Shown here: positions 47,201-58,249 of the stretch, one piece after another
Layout of the letters: each line of letters opens with the position of its first letter
How positions within the stretch are numbered: the stretch's first letter is position 1
Source of the DNA: Owenia fusiformis
Lineage: Eukaryota > Annelida > Polychaeta > Sabellida > Oweniidae
Reading direction: 5' to 3'
Assembly (NCBI GenBank): GCA_903813345.2
Contig: CAIIXF020000004.1
Location: 29,017,985 to 29,081,984, forward strand
DNA: 64,000 nucleotides
The notes under the pieces: generated by a model
What the model was told of the DNA's origin: nothing
Database searches by the model: none
What the model saw: only the letters and a program-made list of their open reading frames with translations
Program-made: the position numbers and the translations under genes

Positions 47201-47303
47201 TCCTCGGGGATTACATTCTCTTTAAGATATCTTCCACAAGCGTATTCATAAAAGTCGTCACATGGATCAACAGTTTCGTCCATATGTTTTATCATTGCTG
47301 CAG
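29206..47303 (-). CDS. M13 metallopeptidase (neprilysin/ECE-like), N-terminal half, at least 10 exons
   Basis: Exons 5' to 3': 47303-47142 (DPCDDFYEYACGRYL, the family's N-terminal signature), 46280-46197 (GPNDIEATIKAKDMY then CMNE), 39732 to about 39600 (SLGGWPILG), 39556-39516 (VDQKNSS), 39214-39011 (LGFDSLEYIL, IDFEIEIAK), 35678-35545 (VDWLRYF, VNITITKD), 35294-35192 (VVANYLLWNAV), 34894-34745 (CRLCTEFIAQYL), about 31535-31436 (DWMDDATKKTAL), 30322-30242 (GFEDFIL) and 29322-29206 (ISREQMFESIV). The order follows the M13 N-terminal domain 1. The zinc motif HExxH and downstream GENxAD exons are not seen, so the catalytic half lies outside the window or is lost. The membrane-anchor exon is also absent upstream of the gypsy element. 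The 39011 donor is GC rather than GT. The 39600 exon end is unresolved. Confidence 0.78.
29323..30241. other. M13 intron with short repeated motif
   Basis: The motif CATATCTCCCTCT(G/C)GATAAACC and variants such as CATATCTTCCCGCTTC recur about seven times between 29400 and 29780. No gene was seen. Confidence 0.5.
30323..31435. other. M13 intron; part of an inverted repeat pair and a pentanucleotide run
   Basis: About 30510-30600 (AGGAGGGATTCAATATGGGT, TATTCCGAGGGCCAATATGA) is an inverted partner of about 33425-33510. At 31232-31276 there is an (ACAAT)n / ATTAC-type microsatellite. No coding frame was recognised. Confidence 0.55.
31863..31872 (+). repeat. Left 10-bp target duplication of the foldback element
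   Basis: ATATCAATAT, repeated at 33289-33298. Confidence 0.8.
31873..33288. mobile_element. Foldback (satellite-armed) transposon, 1416 bp
   Basis: It begins GGGTGTCTACAAAACTAAGA and ends with the inverse, TCTTAGTTTTGTAGACACCC. The left arm (31873 to about 32168) reads AACTAAGACCCCCCACGTTAT repeatedly; at about 32170 orientation flips and the right arm (to 33288) repeats the inverse in some 26 units. Each composite unit is about 43 bp, made of two half-units: GGTCTTAGTTTTATAACAG and GGTCTTAGTTTTATAACGT. The arms are unequal (about 0.3 and 1.1 kb). A 10-bp direct duplication flanks it, and a related unoccupied sequence lies at about 33670-33765. No coding capacity is seen, so it must be mobilised in trans if at all. 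Long inverted arms made of tandem units are the defining plan of foldback elements. Confidence 0.8.
33289..33298 (+). repeat. Right 10-bp target duplication of the foldback element
   Basis: ATATCAATAT, exact copy of 31863-31872. Confidence 0.8.
33299..34744. other. M13 intron with a paralogous empty foldback site
   Basis: About 33670-33765 resembles the two flanks of the foldback element joined at one target copy (ACCGACTATAGGATGATCTG, then TGGTCAT and AGTTCAGAAAAG). From about 33840 to 34250 there is AT-rich sequence with paired near-repeats around CTCAATATTGTGATTGTACA and its variant. No gene was seen. Confidence 0.6.
35826..35910. repeat. Dispersed repeat fragment, also near 1215-1290
   Basis: Both places share ATTTTATGG(G/C)CAACTCATTTAAAT within a longer weak match. 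Confidence 0.5.
36010..36412 (+). pseudogene. Non-LTR retrotransposon (LINE) RT fragment
   Basis: Translated pieces in shifting frames show IFADDTTLTL (the (F/Y)ADD catalytic box), then a SGLCIN piece, CMYIGS, and RLLGIKYH followed by LILWSKRDLTFYGKVLIFKS. The order matches the palm-to-thumb part of LINE reverse transcriptases. Several frameshifts; it stops at the mariner-type element that starts at 36421. Family not determined. Confidence 0.65.
36421..37011. mobile_element. Non-autonomous Tc1/mariner-type element (591 bp)
   Basis: Ends are CAGGGTGTCACAAAACAACG and the inverse (CGTTGTTTTTTGACACCCTG), about 28-bp inverted repeats with TA on both sides (36419-36420 and 37012-37013). No transposase frame inside. 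Inserted at the 3' end of the LINE fragment. Confidence 0.75.
37758..38659. mobile_element. Rearranged mariner transposon remnant with a large palindrome
   Basis: On the - strand, 38208-37939 encodes a mariner transposase C-terminus (HPPYSPDLAPNDFYLY, then ELKRDLRG). On the + strand, 38219-38344 encodes the same last part again. Arms of about 300 bp (37758-38064 and 38219-38554) are inverted copies around a 154-bp centre; the right arm has a roughly 30-bp insertion. An outer end, GGACACCCTG followed by TA, is at about 38650-38661; the opposite end is missing. The catalytic D of the SPDLAPND block is visible; the N-terminal domains are gone. Confidence 0.75.
39733..46196. other. Large M13 intron with repeats, no other gene seen
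   Basis: 6.4 kb of AT-rich sequence. Poly-C or poly-G tracts occur near 40487, 41145, 41205, 43845, 44540 and 44665. A direct repeat of about 180 bp lies at 43387-43570 and 43894-44073 (shared AATTAAAAGCAATTTTAGAC, TGTTGGTACACTTCCGC). A MITE-like fragment is at about 42543-42790 and a fuller copy at 44462-44692. Small frames here have no recognisable motif. Confidence 0.55.
44462..44692. mobile_element. Small inverted-repeat element (MITE-like), 231 bp
   Basis: Starts CAGGGGCGTAGCCAATTCAG and ends GGCTACGCCTATGCCTG, an imperfect inverted pair. Poly-G and poly-C runs lie just inside each end. A partial relative starts at 42543 (AAGGGCGTAGCCAGCTTTCA). No coding frame. Confidence 0.6.
46281..47141. 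other. M13 intron, no gene recognised
   Basis: An open-looking stretch near 46580-46980 (+ strand, e.g. WSVNLASSDTGGSLRQNDFV) has stops and no known motif; it may be a decayed transposon piece. Confidence 0.4.
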
Positions 47304-47473
47304 CTAAAAAAATATCAAAATATGTTGCATATAAGCAAGTTAGTACTATATAGCTATAGGGTAGCCATCTGAGATCAGGGTGTTGTCGGTAAAAATGATG
47401 TTTTGAAAATAATCTATTTTTCACCTATAAATCATAAAAACTTATAAACCTTATAAATATGTATTTAAGATAT

Positions 47474-50107
47474 TGTGGGAAATTTTTGATTCCTTATAGG
47501 GACTCCTCCTTTTACTTTTTTTTAATAACCTGCGCACTGGGATGCGCAGAAGTTCAAAAGTTGTAATTGCGATTCAAAACAATTCTGTTTGTTCAACGTC
47601 CACTGATTTCGTCAATTGTAAGTACAACCTGCCCTAATTTGTGCTTCTTGTAGTAATATTACGATAATTGAATAGTTAATCTTTAATTAGACGCTTTCCA
47701 ATTGTAAATTGATCAAGTAGTTTCTTCATAGATCGTCATTAAAATTATCGGTAAAACTAGAAATTGCTGCGCCATTACTTTCGATCATTTTCGGCGCAAA
47801 TTCAGTTCTCAAACTTTAATGTAGTGTCATTCATGTATTATATTACTTCGTATTCTGTTTACATGTTATTACAGTTATATCTTACATGCATACAAATAAC
47901 CAGGTTTAGTGCCAAACTCTTACCACTATTATCCATTGCGGGAGGGGGGATTTTTTTACATTATATCACATTGCGTAGTAATCTTCTTAAGTAGTTTATA
48001 GCGGGAGGGGGGATTTTTTACATTGTCGCATTGCGTAGTGATTTGATAAAGTAGTCCATTGCGGGAGGGGGACTCTCTGTGTTAATTGCCGCACTGCAGT
48101 GCCCCTGATTTCAAAATGTGTTCACCTGTGCCTGTGACTCATGCCATCACGTGGAAAAAACGAAGGTCGCCATCTTGAAGGAAGCAGCGTGAATGAAAGG
48201 TTGGGAGAAAATCCAATTATCACTCTTTGGAGTAACCATCAGGCAGTGATTCGGGATTAATTAAGAAGGATAAAGCGGGAAGACACACCAGGAAGTTTCT
48301 GAAGGAGAACCAAGAGAGGATACCTGAATTTTTGGGAACTTAGAGAAAGCAACATTTATTCGGGTGAGGTTTTTCCTTTTTGTTGATTTGATTTTATGGC
48401 CAGCATGCTACTAGATGCCTCTGACTGACTGTAATTTTTAATTTCATGCGTACCAGAATTTGTAACTTCATGGCCAGCATGCTACTGAAATGCCTCTGAC
48501 TGACTGTTAGTTTCTAATTCATCGGGTATTGAGATCTACTGTGTGTCGCCATTTTGTGTCCCAGGCTTTCTTAAGTGAGATATTTGTCAGATTGAATGTA
48601 TAGCAACACTGTGTCATTGATTGCCTTCGTGGGTCCCTGACGGAGTATGTTGGAATAGCTTCATATTTCAATTTCAAAGTGTTGTCAAGAATTTTTCAGA
48701 GCCCAGTTTTGTCCTTGAGGAAGCAGCAAGGAACAATCTGAAAGCAACCTTGCATTATAGTTAGTTCGGTTTCACCACTAGCTGTAAGGAGCAATTGAGA
48801 AACCTCCCAACGGGGCGAACTATTTTTGGTCAGTTCGGTTTCACCACTGACGATAAATAGTTCCAGGAAGACTTCTGGAGCAACGAGCCGCTAAGAGCCT
48901 TCCCAGTAAGAATAGGGGCTGAGCAAAGAGACAGTGTGGGCTATTTTTGTCAGTTCGGTTTCAACACTGACAGAGATAGTTCAAAGAAGACTTCCATCGC
49001 ATCGAGCAGTGAGGAGACTTCCCGAAAATCTCAAGAGCCAGAAGAGTCAAGTAAAGAGTCACGGTGAACTATTTTGTCAGTTGATTTCACCACTGACAGA
49101 GATAGTTCCAGGAAGACTTCCATCGCATCGAGCAGTGAGGAGCCTCCCGGGAAAGCTCAAGAGCCAGAGGAGCCAAGTTCAGGAGCTAAAGGAGCCAAGC
49201 TTAAGAGCCAGAGGGGCCAGGCTAAAGAGCCAAAGAGCTGGACGAGGAGCCAGAGGAGCCAAGTTCAGGAGCTAAAGGAGCCAAGCTTAAGGGCTAGAGG
49301 AGCCAGGCTAAAGAGCCAAAGAGCTGAACGAGGAGCCAAGTTCAGGAGCCAGAGGAGCCAAGCTCAAGAGCCAGAGGAGCCAGGCTAAGGAGCCAAAGAG
49401 CTGGACGAGGAGCCAGAGGAGTCAAGTCCAGGAGCTAAAGGAGCCAAGCTTAAGGGCTAGAGGAGCCAGGCTAAAGAGCTCAACGAAGAGCTAGAGGAGC
49501 CACGTTCAGGAGCCAGAGGAGCCAAACTCAAGAGCCAGAGGAGCCAAGCTAAAGAGCCAAAGAGCTGACCGAGGAGCCAAGTTCGGGAGCCAGAGGAGCC
49601 AGGCTAAAGAGCAAAGAGCTGAACGAAGAGCGAGAGGAGCCAAGTTCAGGAGCCAGAGGAGCCAAGCTCAAGAGCCAGAGGAGCCAGGCTAAGGAGCCAG
49701 AGGAGCCAGGCTAAAGAGCCAAAGAGCTGGACGAGGAGCCAAGTTCAAGAGCAATAGGAGCTGAACAAAGAGCCAGAGGAGCCAAGCTCAAGAGCCAGAT
49801 GAACAAAGTTCAAGAGCCAGAGGAGCCAGGTTACAGAGCCCAGGGAGCCAAGCAAAGAGCTAACAACGCAGCAATGACCAATATCAATCCTACAAGGAGA
49901 ATTATAGTGACATTTTAGTTTATGAACATTAAAGTGTGTCATTTTCTTGTATTAATAGTTGTGTAGAAATATATGTATTAAATTTGAAGCCATTTGTGAC
50001 TGTCGTTTTATCCAGTCCACCAAACCAGGACTGGGCCCACAAAGAAGTGTAAGGTAGAAAAGTTACTCATCGCTTCCAGACTATCAGCAAAAGTCTGGAA
50101 CGCGACA
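47474..50107 (+). repeat. 5' long terminal repeat (2634 bp)
   Basis: Begins TGTGGGAAATTTTTGATTCC and ends AACGCGACA. Made of distinct blocks: about 60-bp units starting GCGGGAGGGGGGATTTTT (47939-48080), three about 110-bp units with GTCAGTTCGGTTTCACCACTG (48825-49130), and a minisatellite of AGGAGCCAAG/AGAGCCAGAGG units (about 49140-49870). This is far longer than a usual gypsy LTR. Confidence 0.88.
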
Positions 50108-50108
50108 T

Positions 50109-50126
50109 TGGTGTCAGAAGTGGGAT
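50109..50126 (+). other. Primer binding site
   Basis: TGGTGTCAGAAGTGGGAT, starting with the TGG that pairs with a tRNA 3' CCA, lies one base after the LTR end. Possibly a tRNA-Leu; this is not verified. Confidence 0.7.
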
Positions 50127-50154
50127 AAGTAAAACGGTAGTACCGAGCACAAGA

Positions 50155-52390
50155 TGGCAACATCAGACACAGATACGAGCCGAGCAATGGAGAGCAAGCT
50201 CCAAACAGACAAAGAAGCAGAATTAGAAATAGATGGCGAAAAGACGGTGTTCTTCAAAGGACAACCAGGAGGTGATGACATGGTATTGGATGACACCATT
50301 CCTGTGGAAGATATGCCGTCACCAAACAGGCCGAGGAGGGCCTTTCCGCTGCAAAGTACCAGATACTGGTCAGGAACAGAGCAGCGAGTGCTACCCAATT
50401 ACGCTACCCCACCAAGAGGAGCCCACTGAATAAAATCAGCCAAGAACTTCTACTGAGGAGGTTCGAGTCAGCCAAATGGGTGAAGAATTGTTCACACTGC
50501 AGAGGGAACTGGTGTCACAGCAGCTCCAAACAACTTTGCTGACGAGCAGTGTGAAAGAGCAGGGAGAATGTGTACATGAACTGAGGAGGGAGCAACAGAA
50601 GTTAAGGGGAAATTTGAGTCAAGGCCTTGACACGTTTCAAAAGGATCTCTCCCTTGGGCTGAGTTCAGTGCATGGAGCCCTGCAATCCATTGCCCAGACT
50701 ATAGAGCAGTCAAGATCCCCACCAGAGGAAATAAAGAGGAAACATATTCGGGGGAGCAGTTTTAACCCAATTTAACAGGAGTGGCAGATCTACCAGGATC
50801 CTATCACAGAGCACCAACTTAAGTCACGTTCAAGTTACAGAGGAATAAGTCCCCGTGAGTGTGGGCAAGCACAGTTAGAAGCTAACTTTCCTAGAGAAGA
50901 CACACCAATGATGTTTGAGCCAGTCCCCGGGGAGGCGGGAGGTTGGCTGCCTCCATATTTGGTTCATGAGAAACGGGTAAAGCATGAACAGGAAACTGCC
51001 TGTGAGCAAGATGTCCCTGTACGCTCCACTTGGGAGAAGAGGACCACGTATGGAGAGCCTCCACTGCCTCCTCCTGGAAGGAGATTTCAAGCTCATCCGA
51101 TGGAGGATAGGTCACATCTGGAAGGGGGGAGTAATTGCTCTGTAAAAAGAATAAAGAGAAATCCAGATCCCATGTTGTCATACATTGAGGTTAGCAAAGA
51201 GTCGGGTGGTGCTGTGCCGAAACTTACTTCTTCGAGTAGAAGAGCAGAGAAAACAGCCATGAAAGAAAGTCCTCAGCCCAGGTACAGGCCTGAGTTGAAA
51301 CAGAAGCGGCATCCAGAAGAGGGGGTAGGTCACAACTTAATGATGGCGAATCCACACCTGGAGCTACCATCCCGCAGTTATGATAATAAGACAGCCCGAG
51401 TTACTCAAGAAGAGACAGCAACGGGAGCCACAGGGCAAGAACAAAACTGTGAGCCTGATGTGTCTCCTGATAAGAAGAGCAGGGATAAAGAAGCTTCAAA
51501 TGCCCCTGATACTTCGGCGCTAGATTCAGTTCTGCAAATGGCTCAGAAAGCTATCGAAATTTGCGGAAAAGCAGTCGAATCGTCAAACACAGGGAAATAT
51601 ACAAGGATAAAACCCACACAAACGTTTGATGGATCAAGCCCCTGGCCAGATTACAAAGTGTATTTTCAAACATGTGTTGAAAACAATAACTGGACGGACA
51701 AAGAGAAGGCTCAGTATTTGGCCACCAACCTAAGAGGAGATGCTCAGCAGATTGTCTTGGAGTTGGAGAGGGGTTACTCTTACGAAGACCTACTGGAAGC
51801 CTTGGAGAAGAGGTTCGGCCCAGGTGGCAAGGCCGATTTGTATGAGGCTGAGCTGTGCAGTCGAAAAAGAAAGCCTCGAGAATCTTTGCAAAGTCTAGGG
51901 CAACACATACGAAGACTGACCTCCATGGCATACCCGGAAATGAGCCGGGATGCTCGAGATAGGCTCACTCGCAGGAGCTTTGAACAAGCAATCCCAGATG
52001 AGGAGCTAAGGTGAGCCATACACAGAAAGGAGCCATCCACCCTAGACAAGAGCATTGAAATTGCTCTTAGAGAGGAGAGCTATCAAGAGTCTGAGAGAAT
52101 AAGACAAGGGCTCAAAGGGAGGACTAAGGAGCAAAGAATTTCGACAGTGGAAGAAGACTCATCTGAATTTACCAAGCTCTTACATGGATTAAAGAGGGAA
52201 TTGCTGACGGAAATAAAGAATCTTCAAAACAAGGAGGAGAGCTCCAAACCCCAGGGAAAGGCGGGAACGAGGTATCCCTGCAAGAGCTGTGGGGAACGAG
52301 GACATTCAATGACCTCTTGCTCACAAACCAGGTGTTACAACTGTGATGGGCTAGGTCATATTGCTTCCTCTTGTCCTGAGCCTCGACGAT
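50155..52390 (+). pseudogene. Gypsy gag with two CCHC knuckles, interrupted by stops
   Basis: A single frame, ATG at 50155, carries an acidic N-terminus, a coiled-coil-like Gln/Glu-rich segment (about 50480-50700), a long low-complexity part, then the retrotransposon gag core (FDGSSPWPDYKVYF, KAQYLATNLRGDAQQIV, YEDLLEALEKRFG). It ends with two zinc knuckles, CKSCGERGHSMTSC and CYNCDGLGHIASSC. Stops occur at about 50427, 50773 and 52012 (TGA); the sister copy at 61859 reads through at the first and third. Gag packs the RNA. It is in frame with the protease that follows, so a Gag-Pol fusion in one frame is likely. Confidence 0.82.
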
Positions 52391-55300
52391 CCCATAATGA
52401 TTCAAAATTCAGCAATACCAGTCCCATTAGGTTTTTTACTGACAATGATGTGGAGTTACAGCCTGGTAGTAAGCAAATTGTGCGGAAAATTCTAGCGGAT
52501 GCAAAGTTCTGTGGAACTCCAGTGCAGTTCCTCATAGACTCTGGAGCTGTGAGGAACATGATCAGCATAGAGAGTTACCACACAATACCACCCTATCGAC
52601 GACCCAGTCTGAAGCCTGCCTCTCGAGTATTTATACAAGCCGATGGCTCTCCTCTTTCCACATATGGTGAGATTTCTGGGGAAATAAATATTGACGGAAG
52701 AGCAACCTTGATTACCGCAGTGGTGGCAGATATTGCCCAGGCTGGTATTCTGGGGTCAGAATATATGTCTAACAGCGGAGCTGTAATCAACTTCAACAAG
52801 CTGGAGATGATTTTTGACGACCAGGAGGCACTGGAGCAATATCAGGTGCAAGATGAGCAGAACAGGCAGAGGCAGCCATCCTCAAACAGAGCCTCTTCAC
52901 TTCTTCCTTTGCGAAGATCTCAGAGAAATGAGAGGAGAGTGACTTTTTCTGAGGTGAAAGAGCGGAACAAGAAGACCAAATATGATAAGAATGTTGATGC
53001 TGAGGATAGTGAGTTAGAAGAAGAGGATGCAGAATCTATTAAAGAACCTCAAGATATACCAGGGGAGCTAGACAGGGGACCAGACTGTACTAGGGGTGAA
53101 GCACCATACCCAGATGCCCCTCGGGTTTGTGAACTTGTGGCTGATGAACACATACCACCCTACTCAAGCAGGCTGTTAAAGGTCAACATTGGGTTTGCTC
53201 CCTCTGAAGAGCCAAGTCAGCTCCGGATCATTGAATCGGTGTTACCGGATGCACTCGCACCTGATGAAGTGGAAGTCGTTCCTGCCTTGATTGAAGCAAA
53301 AGGTGGGATTGCTCCTATAGAGTTGAGGAATTATTCAGCGTTACCAGTGGAGTTGGAGATGGGCACTATACTTGGAGTGTTTAGCTCTGTGGAAAATCTG
53401 GTATTCCACCTGGATGAGTCGCAAGAAGCAGTAAATCTTATCTCTTGGAGGAGAGAGCCAGTTGAAGGAGAGCTCAAGACAGAGGAGTTGAGGAATTGTC
53501 CCATCCTAGACTTACCAATGAATTGCGATCAAGCCTCGTTGATAGGGCCCAGCAACATACAAGACATGGGAGCCTCTCACATGGAGGAGCGAGCTGTCGG
53601 CCTGGACTCAGGAGCGCCACCAGTTGTGTCGACAGAGGAAACCGGAGTTATGGAAGAGCAGAAGCAGGATGCCCAGGAGGAGGGTCTCCAAAGCTTCCTC
53701 CTGGATTTGTTTGAGAGGAGCACAGAAGGGTTGAATGAGGAGGAGACCATTCAGGTAAAACAACTTCTGATGCAGAACTCTGATGTGTTTGCCTCAAGTG
53801 AAAAAGATTTGGGACAGACTTCTTGGGTGAAACATAAGATTCCCACAGGAGATGCAGAGCCTATCAAGGAGTCATATCGCCGTTTGGCTCCAGGGAGACA
53901 GATAGAAGTGGATGAGCAGGTGAAAGAGCTGATTGAGCGAGGAGTGATAGAGCCAAGTCAGAGTCCCTGGTCCTCACCAATAGTCCTTGTGAAAAAGAAA
54001 GATGGGAAATGGCGCTTCTGCATAGACTACAGGAAGCTGAATACTATCACTCACAAAGATGCTTTCCCAATACCAAATATTGCTGAGACCTTAGATCTGA
54101 TGGGAGAGTGCTCTTACTTCTCTACCTTGGATCTTTGCTCGGAATATTGGCAGATATTGATGGATGAGCAAGATCGAGACAAAACAGCCTTTTCTGTGAG
54201 GGGAGGACAATATAGATGGGTTGTTATGCCTTTCGGCCTCACCGGAGCTCCAGCTACATTCTCCAGACTGATGGAAAGAGTACTGGTTGGGTTGACTCTG
54301 AAGACCTCATTAGTCTACTTAGATGACGTCATAACGTTTGCAAACAGTATCGATGTTGCTGTTCAACGACTACAAGAAATTTTTAACCGATTTAGAGCAG
54401 CGGGGTTAAAGTTGAAGCCATCCAAGTGTTCCCTGTTCCGTGGAGAAATGGAATTCCTCGGGCATGTGGTATCAAGAGAAGGTGTGTCACCAAACCCCCA
54501 GAAAGTGCAACAAATAGCAGAATATCCCACCCCAAAGTGTGTGAAGCATGTTCGTCAGATCGTAGGTGGTGTATCTTACTATAGAAGGCACATCAAGGAT
54601 TTTGCTAGAATTGCCGGACCTTTACACGAACTGACTAAGAAGAATGTGACCTTCTATTGGGACCAAGCTTGCCAAGAGGCCCTGGATACTCTAAGAGAAG
54701 TTAATGAGCGCCCCAATACTTGGGTATCCTCGGACAGGATGTCCATATATTCTTGACACAGACGCGAGCAATGAAGCAATAGGAGCCGTCTTATCATAAA
54801 TTCAGGAGGATGCTGAAAGAGTTCTGTACTATGCCAGTAAGAGGCTGAGTCGCCCAGAGAGGAACTACTGCGTAACACGTCGGGAGCTATTGGCAGTGGT
54901 GAATTACACAAAATACTTCAAACAGTTCCTATATGGGGTGCGGTTTACAATCCGGACAGACCACAGCTCCCTAAGATGGTTAGTGAACTTCAAGGAGCCC
55001 GAAGGGCAACTTGCAAGATTGATCCAAAGTCTCCAGGAATTTGATTTTGAGACAGAATACAGACCAGGCCCGAAGCATCAAAATGCTGACCTCATGTCAC
55101 GCATTCCCTGCAAGCAGTGTAGTCATTGTGATGGGAGATGTGCACCTTCTGAAGTGGAGGAGGATTTAGAAGATGTGACCTTAGCAGTGACATTGAAGCC
55201 AGAATGGTCATTTGCTGAGATAGCCGCAGCTCAAAGAGAAGACCCCCACTTGTCTAAGCTGATATCGAGGTTGAGCCAAAGGGAAACGAAATCAGACTGG

Positions 55301-56871
55301 AGTAAAATCAGTTCAGAGTCAAGAGAAGAGAAGACATTATGGACCCAGTGGAACCGTCTTCAGATCCATGAGGAAGTGTTGTGCCAGATATGGGAAATGG
55401 AAGATGGAAGAGAAGCTACGTTGCAAGTGGTTGTTCCCCATGTTCTGCAGAGCCGGGTCCTTGAGCTGAGCCATGCCTTGGAGTAAAGCGCACTACAGAA
55501 CGATGTCGAAGACGATTTTACTGGCCCAATTTAGCGGCAGATGTGAGAGCTGCTTGTAGAGCCCGTGAGGTGTGTGGTGCTAGAAAGAACCCCCCAAAGA
55601 AAAAGAAGAGTCCAATGCAGCAGTGGAGTACAGGAGCTCCAATGGAACGATGGGGAATCGATGTGATTGGTCCATTCCCAGAGACAAACCGGGGAAATAA
55701 GTTGCTCTTGGTGTGCTCGGATTACTTTACAAAGTGGCCAGAAGTCTTCCCCATTCCAAATCAACTAGCGACAACTGTAGCTACCAAGTTTGTCCATGAG
55801 GTTTGCTTCAGGTGGGGCATCCCAAAGGAAGTGCATTCTGATCAGGGGAGGAATTTCGAAGCAGATGTTCTCCAGGAGGTTGTGCATTGATGGGGATGGA
55901 CAAGACTCGTACGACTCCTTTCCACCCCCAGTCTAATGGCCTCGTGGAAAGATTCAACCACACACTAGTAGACACCATGGTGAAATAACTAGCTCCGGAG
56001 TACAACCAAGAAGACTGGGATTTAAAAGTGCCACTGGCATTGATGGCTTACCGCTCATCGGTGCATCAATCCACGGGAGAAACCCCTAGTATGATGATGC
56101 CAGGAAGAGAATTCCAAACTCCTTTGGAGAGGTTGATCGATACACCTGAAGAGAAAGAGTTGGTGACAGACTATGCTCTGGGGCTTCGACAGAGAATTAA
56201 GGAAGTTCATGAGCAGGCGCGAGGATCCCTCAAACAAGCAGCTGATAGACGGAAATTACACTATGATCGGAACATCAACGAGAAAACATACAAGGTTGGA
56301 GATGCCATATGGGTGCAGAACAAACGCAGAACAGTAGGGAAGTCTCCAAAGTTGCAGCCCAGATGGTTAGGGCCCTTTCAGGTGGTGACCAAGCTCTCTC
56401 CTGTGGTGTACAGAGTGAGAGAAAAAGGGAACTGGGAAGCCGAGAGTAATCCATTTCAACCTAACCAAGAGGTATGAGAGCCCATTGCCTCAAAAATGGC
56501 CAGCCGTGAAGGATGTAGAGGTGGAGATCCCTTACAAACCGCTTCCACCATTTCCACTGGAAGATCTGGAACCAGATGAAGGAGTGAACAATGCACCGAG
56601 CAAAAGTCAAAGAAAGTCTCCTGGGGTTTCTGTTAAAAGGGGAGTGGAAGGGTTTGAACATGATAAAGGGAAAATTGGCACTGAACCATCTTTTATAGGT
56701 ATCCCAAACAAAGAGGAGGACCAGAGAGAGCCAACAGAATCAACCACAAAGAAATGTCCTCTCGGCGTTGACACTAACCCATTTATTGCAGGTAACTCTA
56801 ACAAAGTGGAGGTACATAAACAAAAGAGACAGAGGGAGACATCCAGGGGTAGCAGAACTCGTCGAGTATGA
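52391..56871 (+). pseudogene. Gypsy pol (protease, RT, RNase H, integrase), frameshifted
   Basis: Protease: FLIDSGAVRNMIS (about 52530). A long acidic linker follows. RT (about 53850-54650): VKKKDGKWRFCIDYRKLN, FSTLDLCSEYWQI, MPFGLTGAPATF and LVYLDDVITF. Frame is lost near 54705; RNase H continues with LDTDASNEAIGAV, a TAA at 54798-54800, then RRELLAVVNYTKYF and RTDHSSLRWL. Frame is lost again near 55480; integrase follows with RFYWPNLAADV, the core ERWGIDVIGPFPE, HSDQGRNFEA and, after another shift, QSNGLVERF, with a TAA near 55987. The GPY/F-type block is RWLGPFQVV. A last shift near 56445 leads into a Pro/Lys-rich tail that ends at 56871. No chromodomain was seen. Confidence 0.85.
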
Positions 56872-56922
56872 CAGCGTCCAACAAAACTAAAAGACTTTGT
56901 GTGTTTGATTTTAGGTCTTAGT

Positions 56923-58249
56923 ATGGCTAGGTCCCGATCCAGGGAGAGGGGGAGAAAGCGTTCTAGGCCCCACACACCAGAGAGGAGTCGGGACAGAAGT
57001 CCGCCACGAAAGAGGGATTACCATCATCAGAGCTCCTCCCACAACCAGGGTCATCCATCTCAGACTAGAGTTCCTCACACCACCAGGAGCATCCTCCGAG
57101 CTCATCTCACCACAAAGGCAATCCTACTCAGACCTCCTCTACCACCATGATCGTACTCCAAAGAGCTCATCTCACCACAAAGACAATCCTAGTCAGAGCT
57201 CACACCACAAGGATTACACCCCCAAGAACTACTCAGGTCTAAAGGATACTTATACACAAAACTCCTCTCACCACAAAGATAACACCCCAAAGAACATCCA
57301 CATTCAGAGCTCTTCACACTTCAAGGACTATTCTTCCAACAGTACACCATCTCAGAGAGACACTCAGAATAAGAACTTTTCACACCAAAAGGACTGTTCA
57401 TCGAGGGGTGTATCAAACAAAAAAGATCCCCCCCAAGGGCTTGGCTCAACAAAGGAAAACAAGCCCCATTTGTGCTCCTCCTGAGAAAGTGCCAAAAACA
57501 GGGAGCAAAAGCCAAAGAGATCAAGAGCCAAACACATCGGGACCAACTCTTAAACATTACGTTATACCAAAAGTGAACCAGTCCGCAAAAGATGACTATA
57601 AAGAACCAAAGTTAACCCCAACAGTAGGGTCCAAAAAAGCAATGGATGAAGACCCAAAGTGCAAGCAAGGTCACCAATGCCCCTATTGCCTGAAGTTATT
57701 CGCCAAGAAGTACAATTTTACTAGGCATTTGAAGGCCATACATCTCAGGGAAAATCTACCTCCATCTACTGCAACCCGGGAGAGTGAGTTGTCCACTGCT
57801 AGTAACTGGGAACAACAAGAACCAGTGATAGTACTCCAAGAGGCAGTCGAAGATAAAGTCCCACTCATCAGTGAAAGCTATGAGGCGGAGGAGCCTTATA
57901 TAAGCGACCATGAAACTGGAAATGTTGATTCCGGGGATGGGGATTCGAAAACCAAAGAAGACGTAGAGCCAGGTCATCAATTGGAGGACTCCGATGAGGG
58001 GGAACTGAAGGTAAATGAAGATGCAGGACCATGCAGAACGAATCTGAAGATACCGAGGAGGAATACTCAAAGGGCAAGAAAGCTAGTCCAAAGACGAACC
58101 GAAGAGTGGTCCTGGTTAAAACAAGGGATATGGGAACCATGACCAACCCACCTCGGATGTCGAACCGCCGTCGATTTAGATTACCCAGGAAGTTCTACTT
58201 GAAAGTGAACCTGATCGACGTAGAGGGGACCTCTTCAAGTGATGAGTAA
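56923..58249 (+). pseudogene. Third gypsy reading region: Arg/Ser-rich, C2H2 zinc finger, acidic tail
   Basis: The ATG at 56923 opens MARSRSRERGRKRSRPHTPE, an RS-type domain. About 57150-57440, in another frame, is His/Lys/Asp/Ser-rich with repeated HHKD-type units. About 57408-58020 carries a classical C2H2 finger (CPYCLKLFAKKYNFTRHLKAIH, shown here as C-x2-C-x12-H-x4-H) and then an acidic stretch. The end in a third frame is RRRFRLPRKFYLKVNLI to a TAA at 58249. An intron-acceptor-like TTGATTTTAG lies just upstream (about 56907-56916), suggesting expression from a spliced mRNA, as for env genes; but there is no signal peptide or membrane segment. Two frameshifts make it a pseudogene here. 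Function unknown. Confidence 0.6.

Noticed and set aside
48934-49388. Open frames rich in Glu, Pro, Lys and Ser in the gypsy LTR
   Set aside because: They are translations of the GAGCCAGAGGAGCC minisatellite; the repeat varies in length between LTRs and the frames are not kept.
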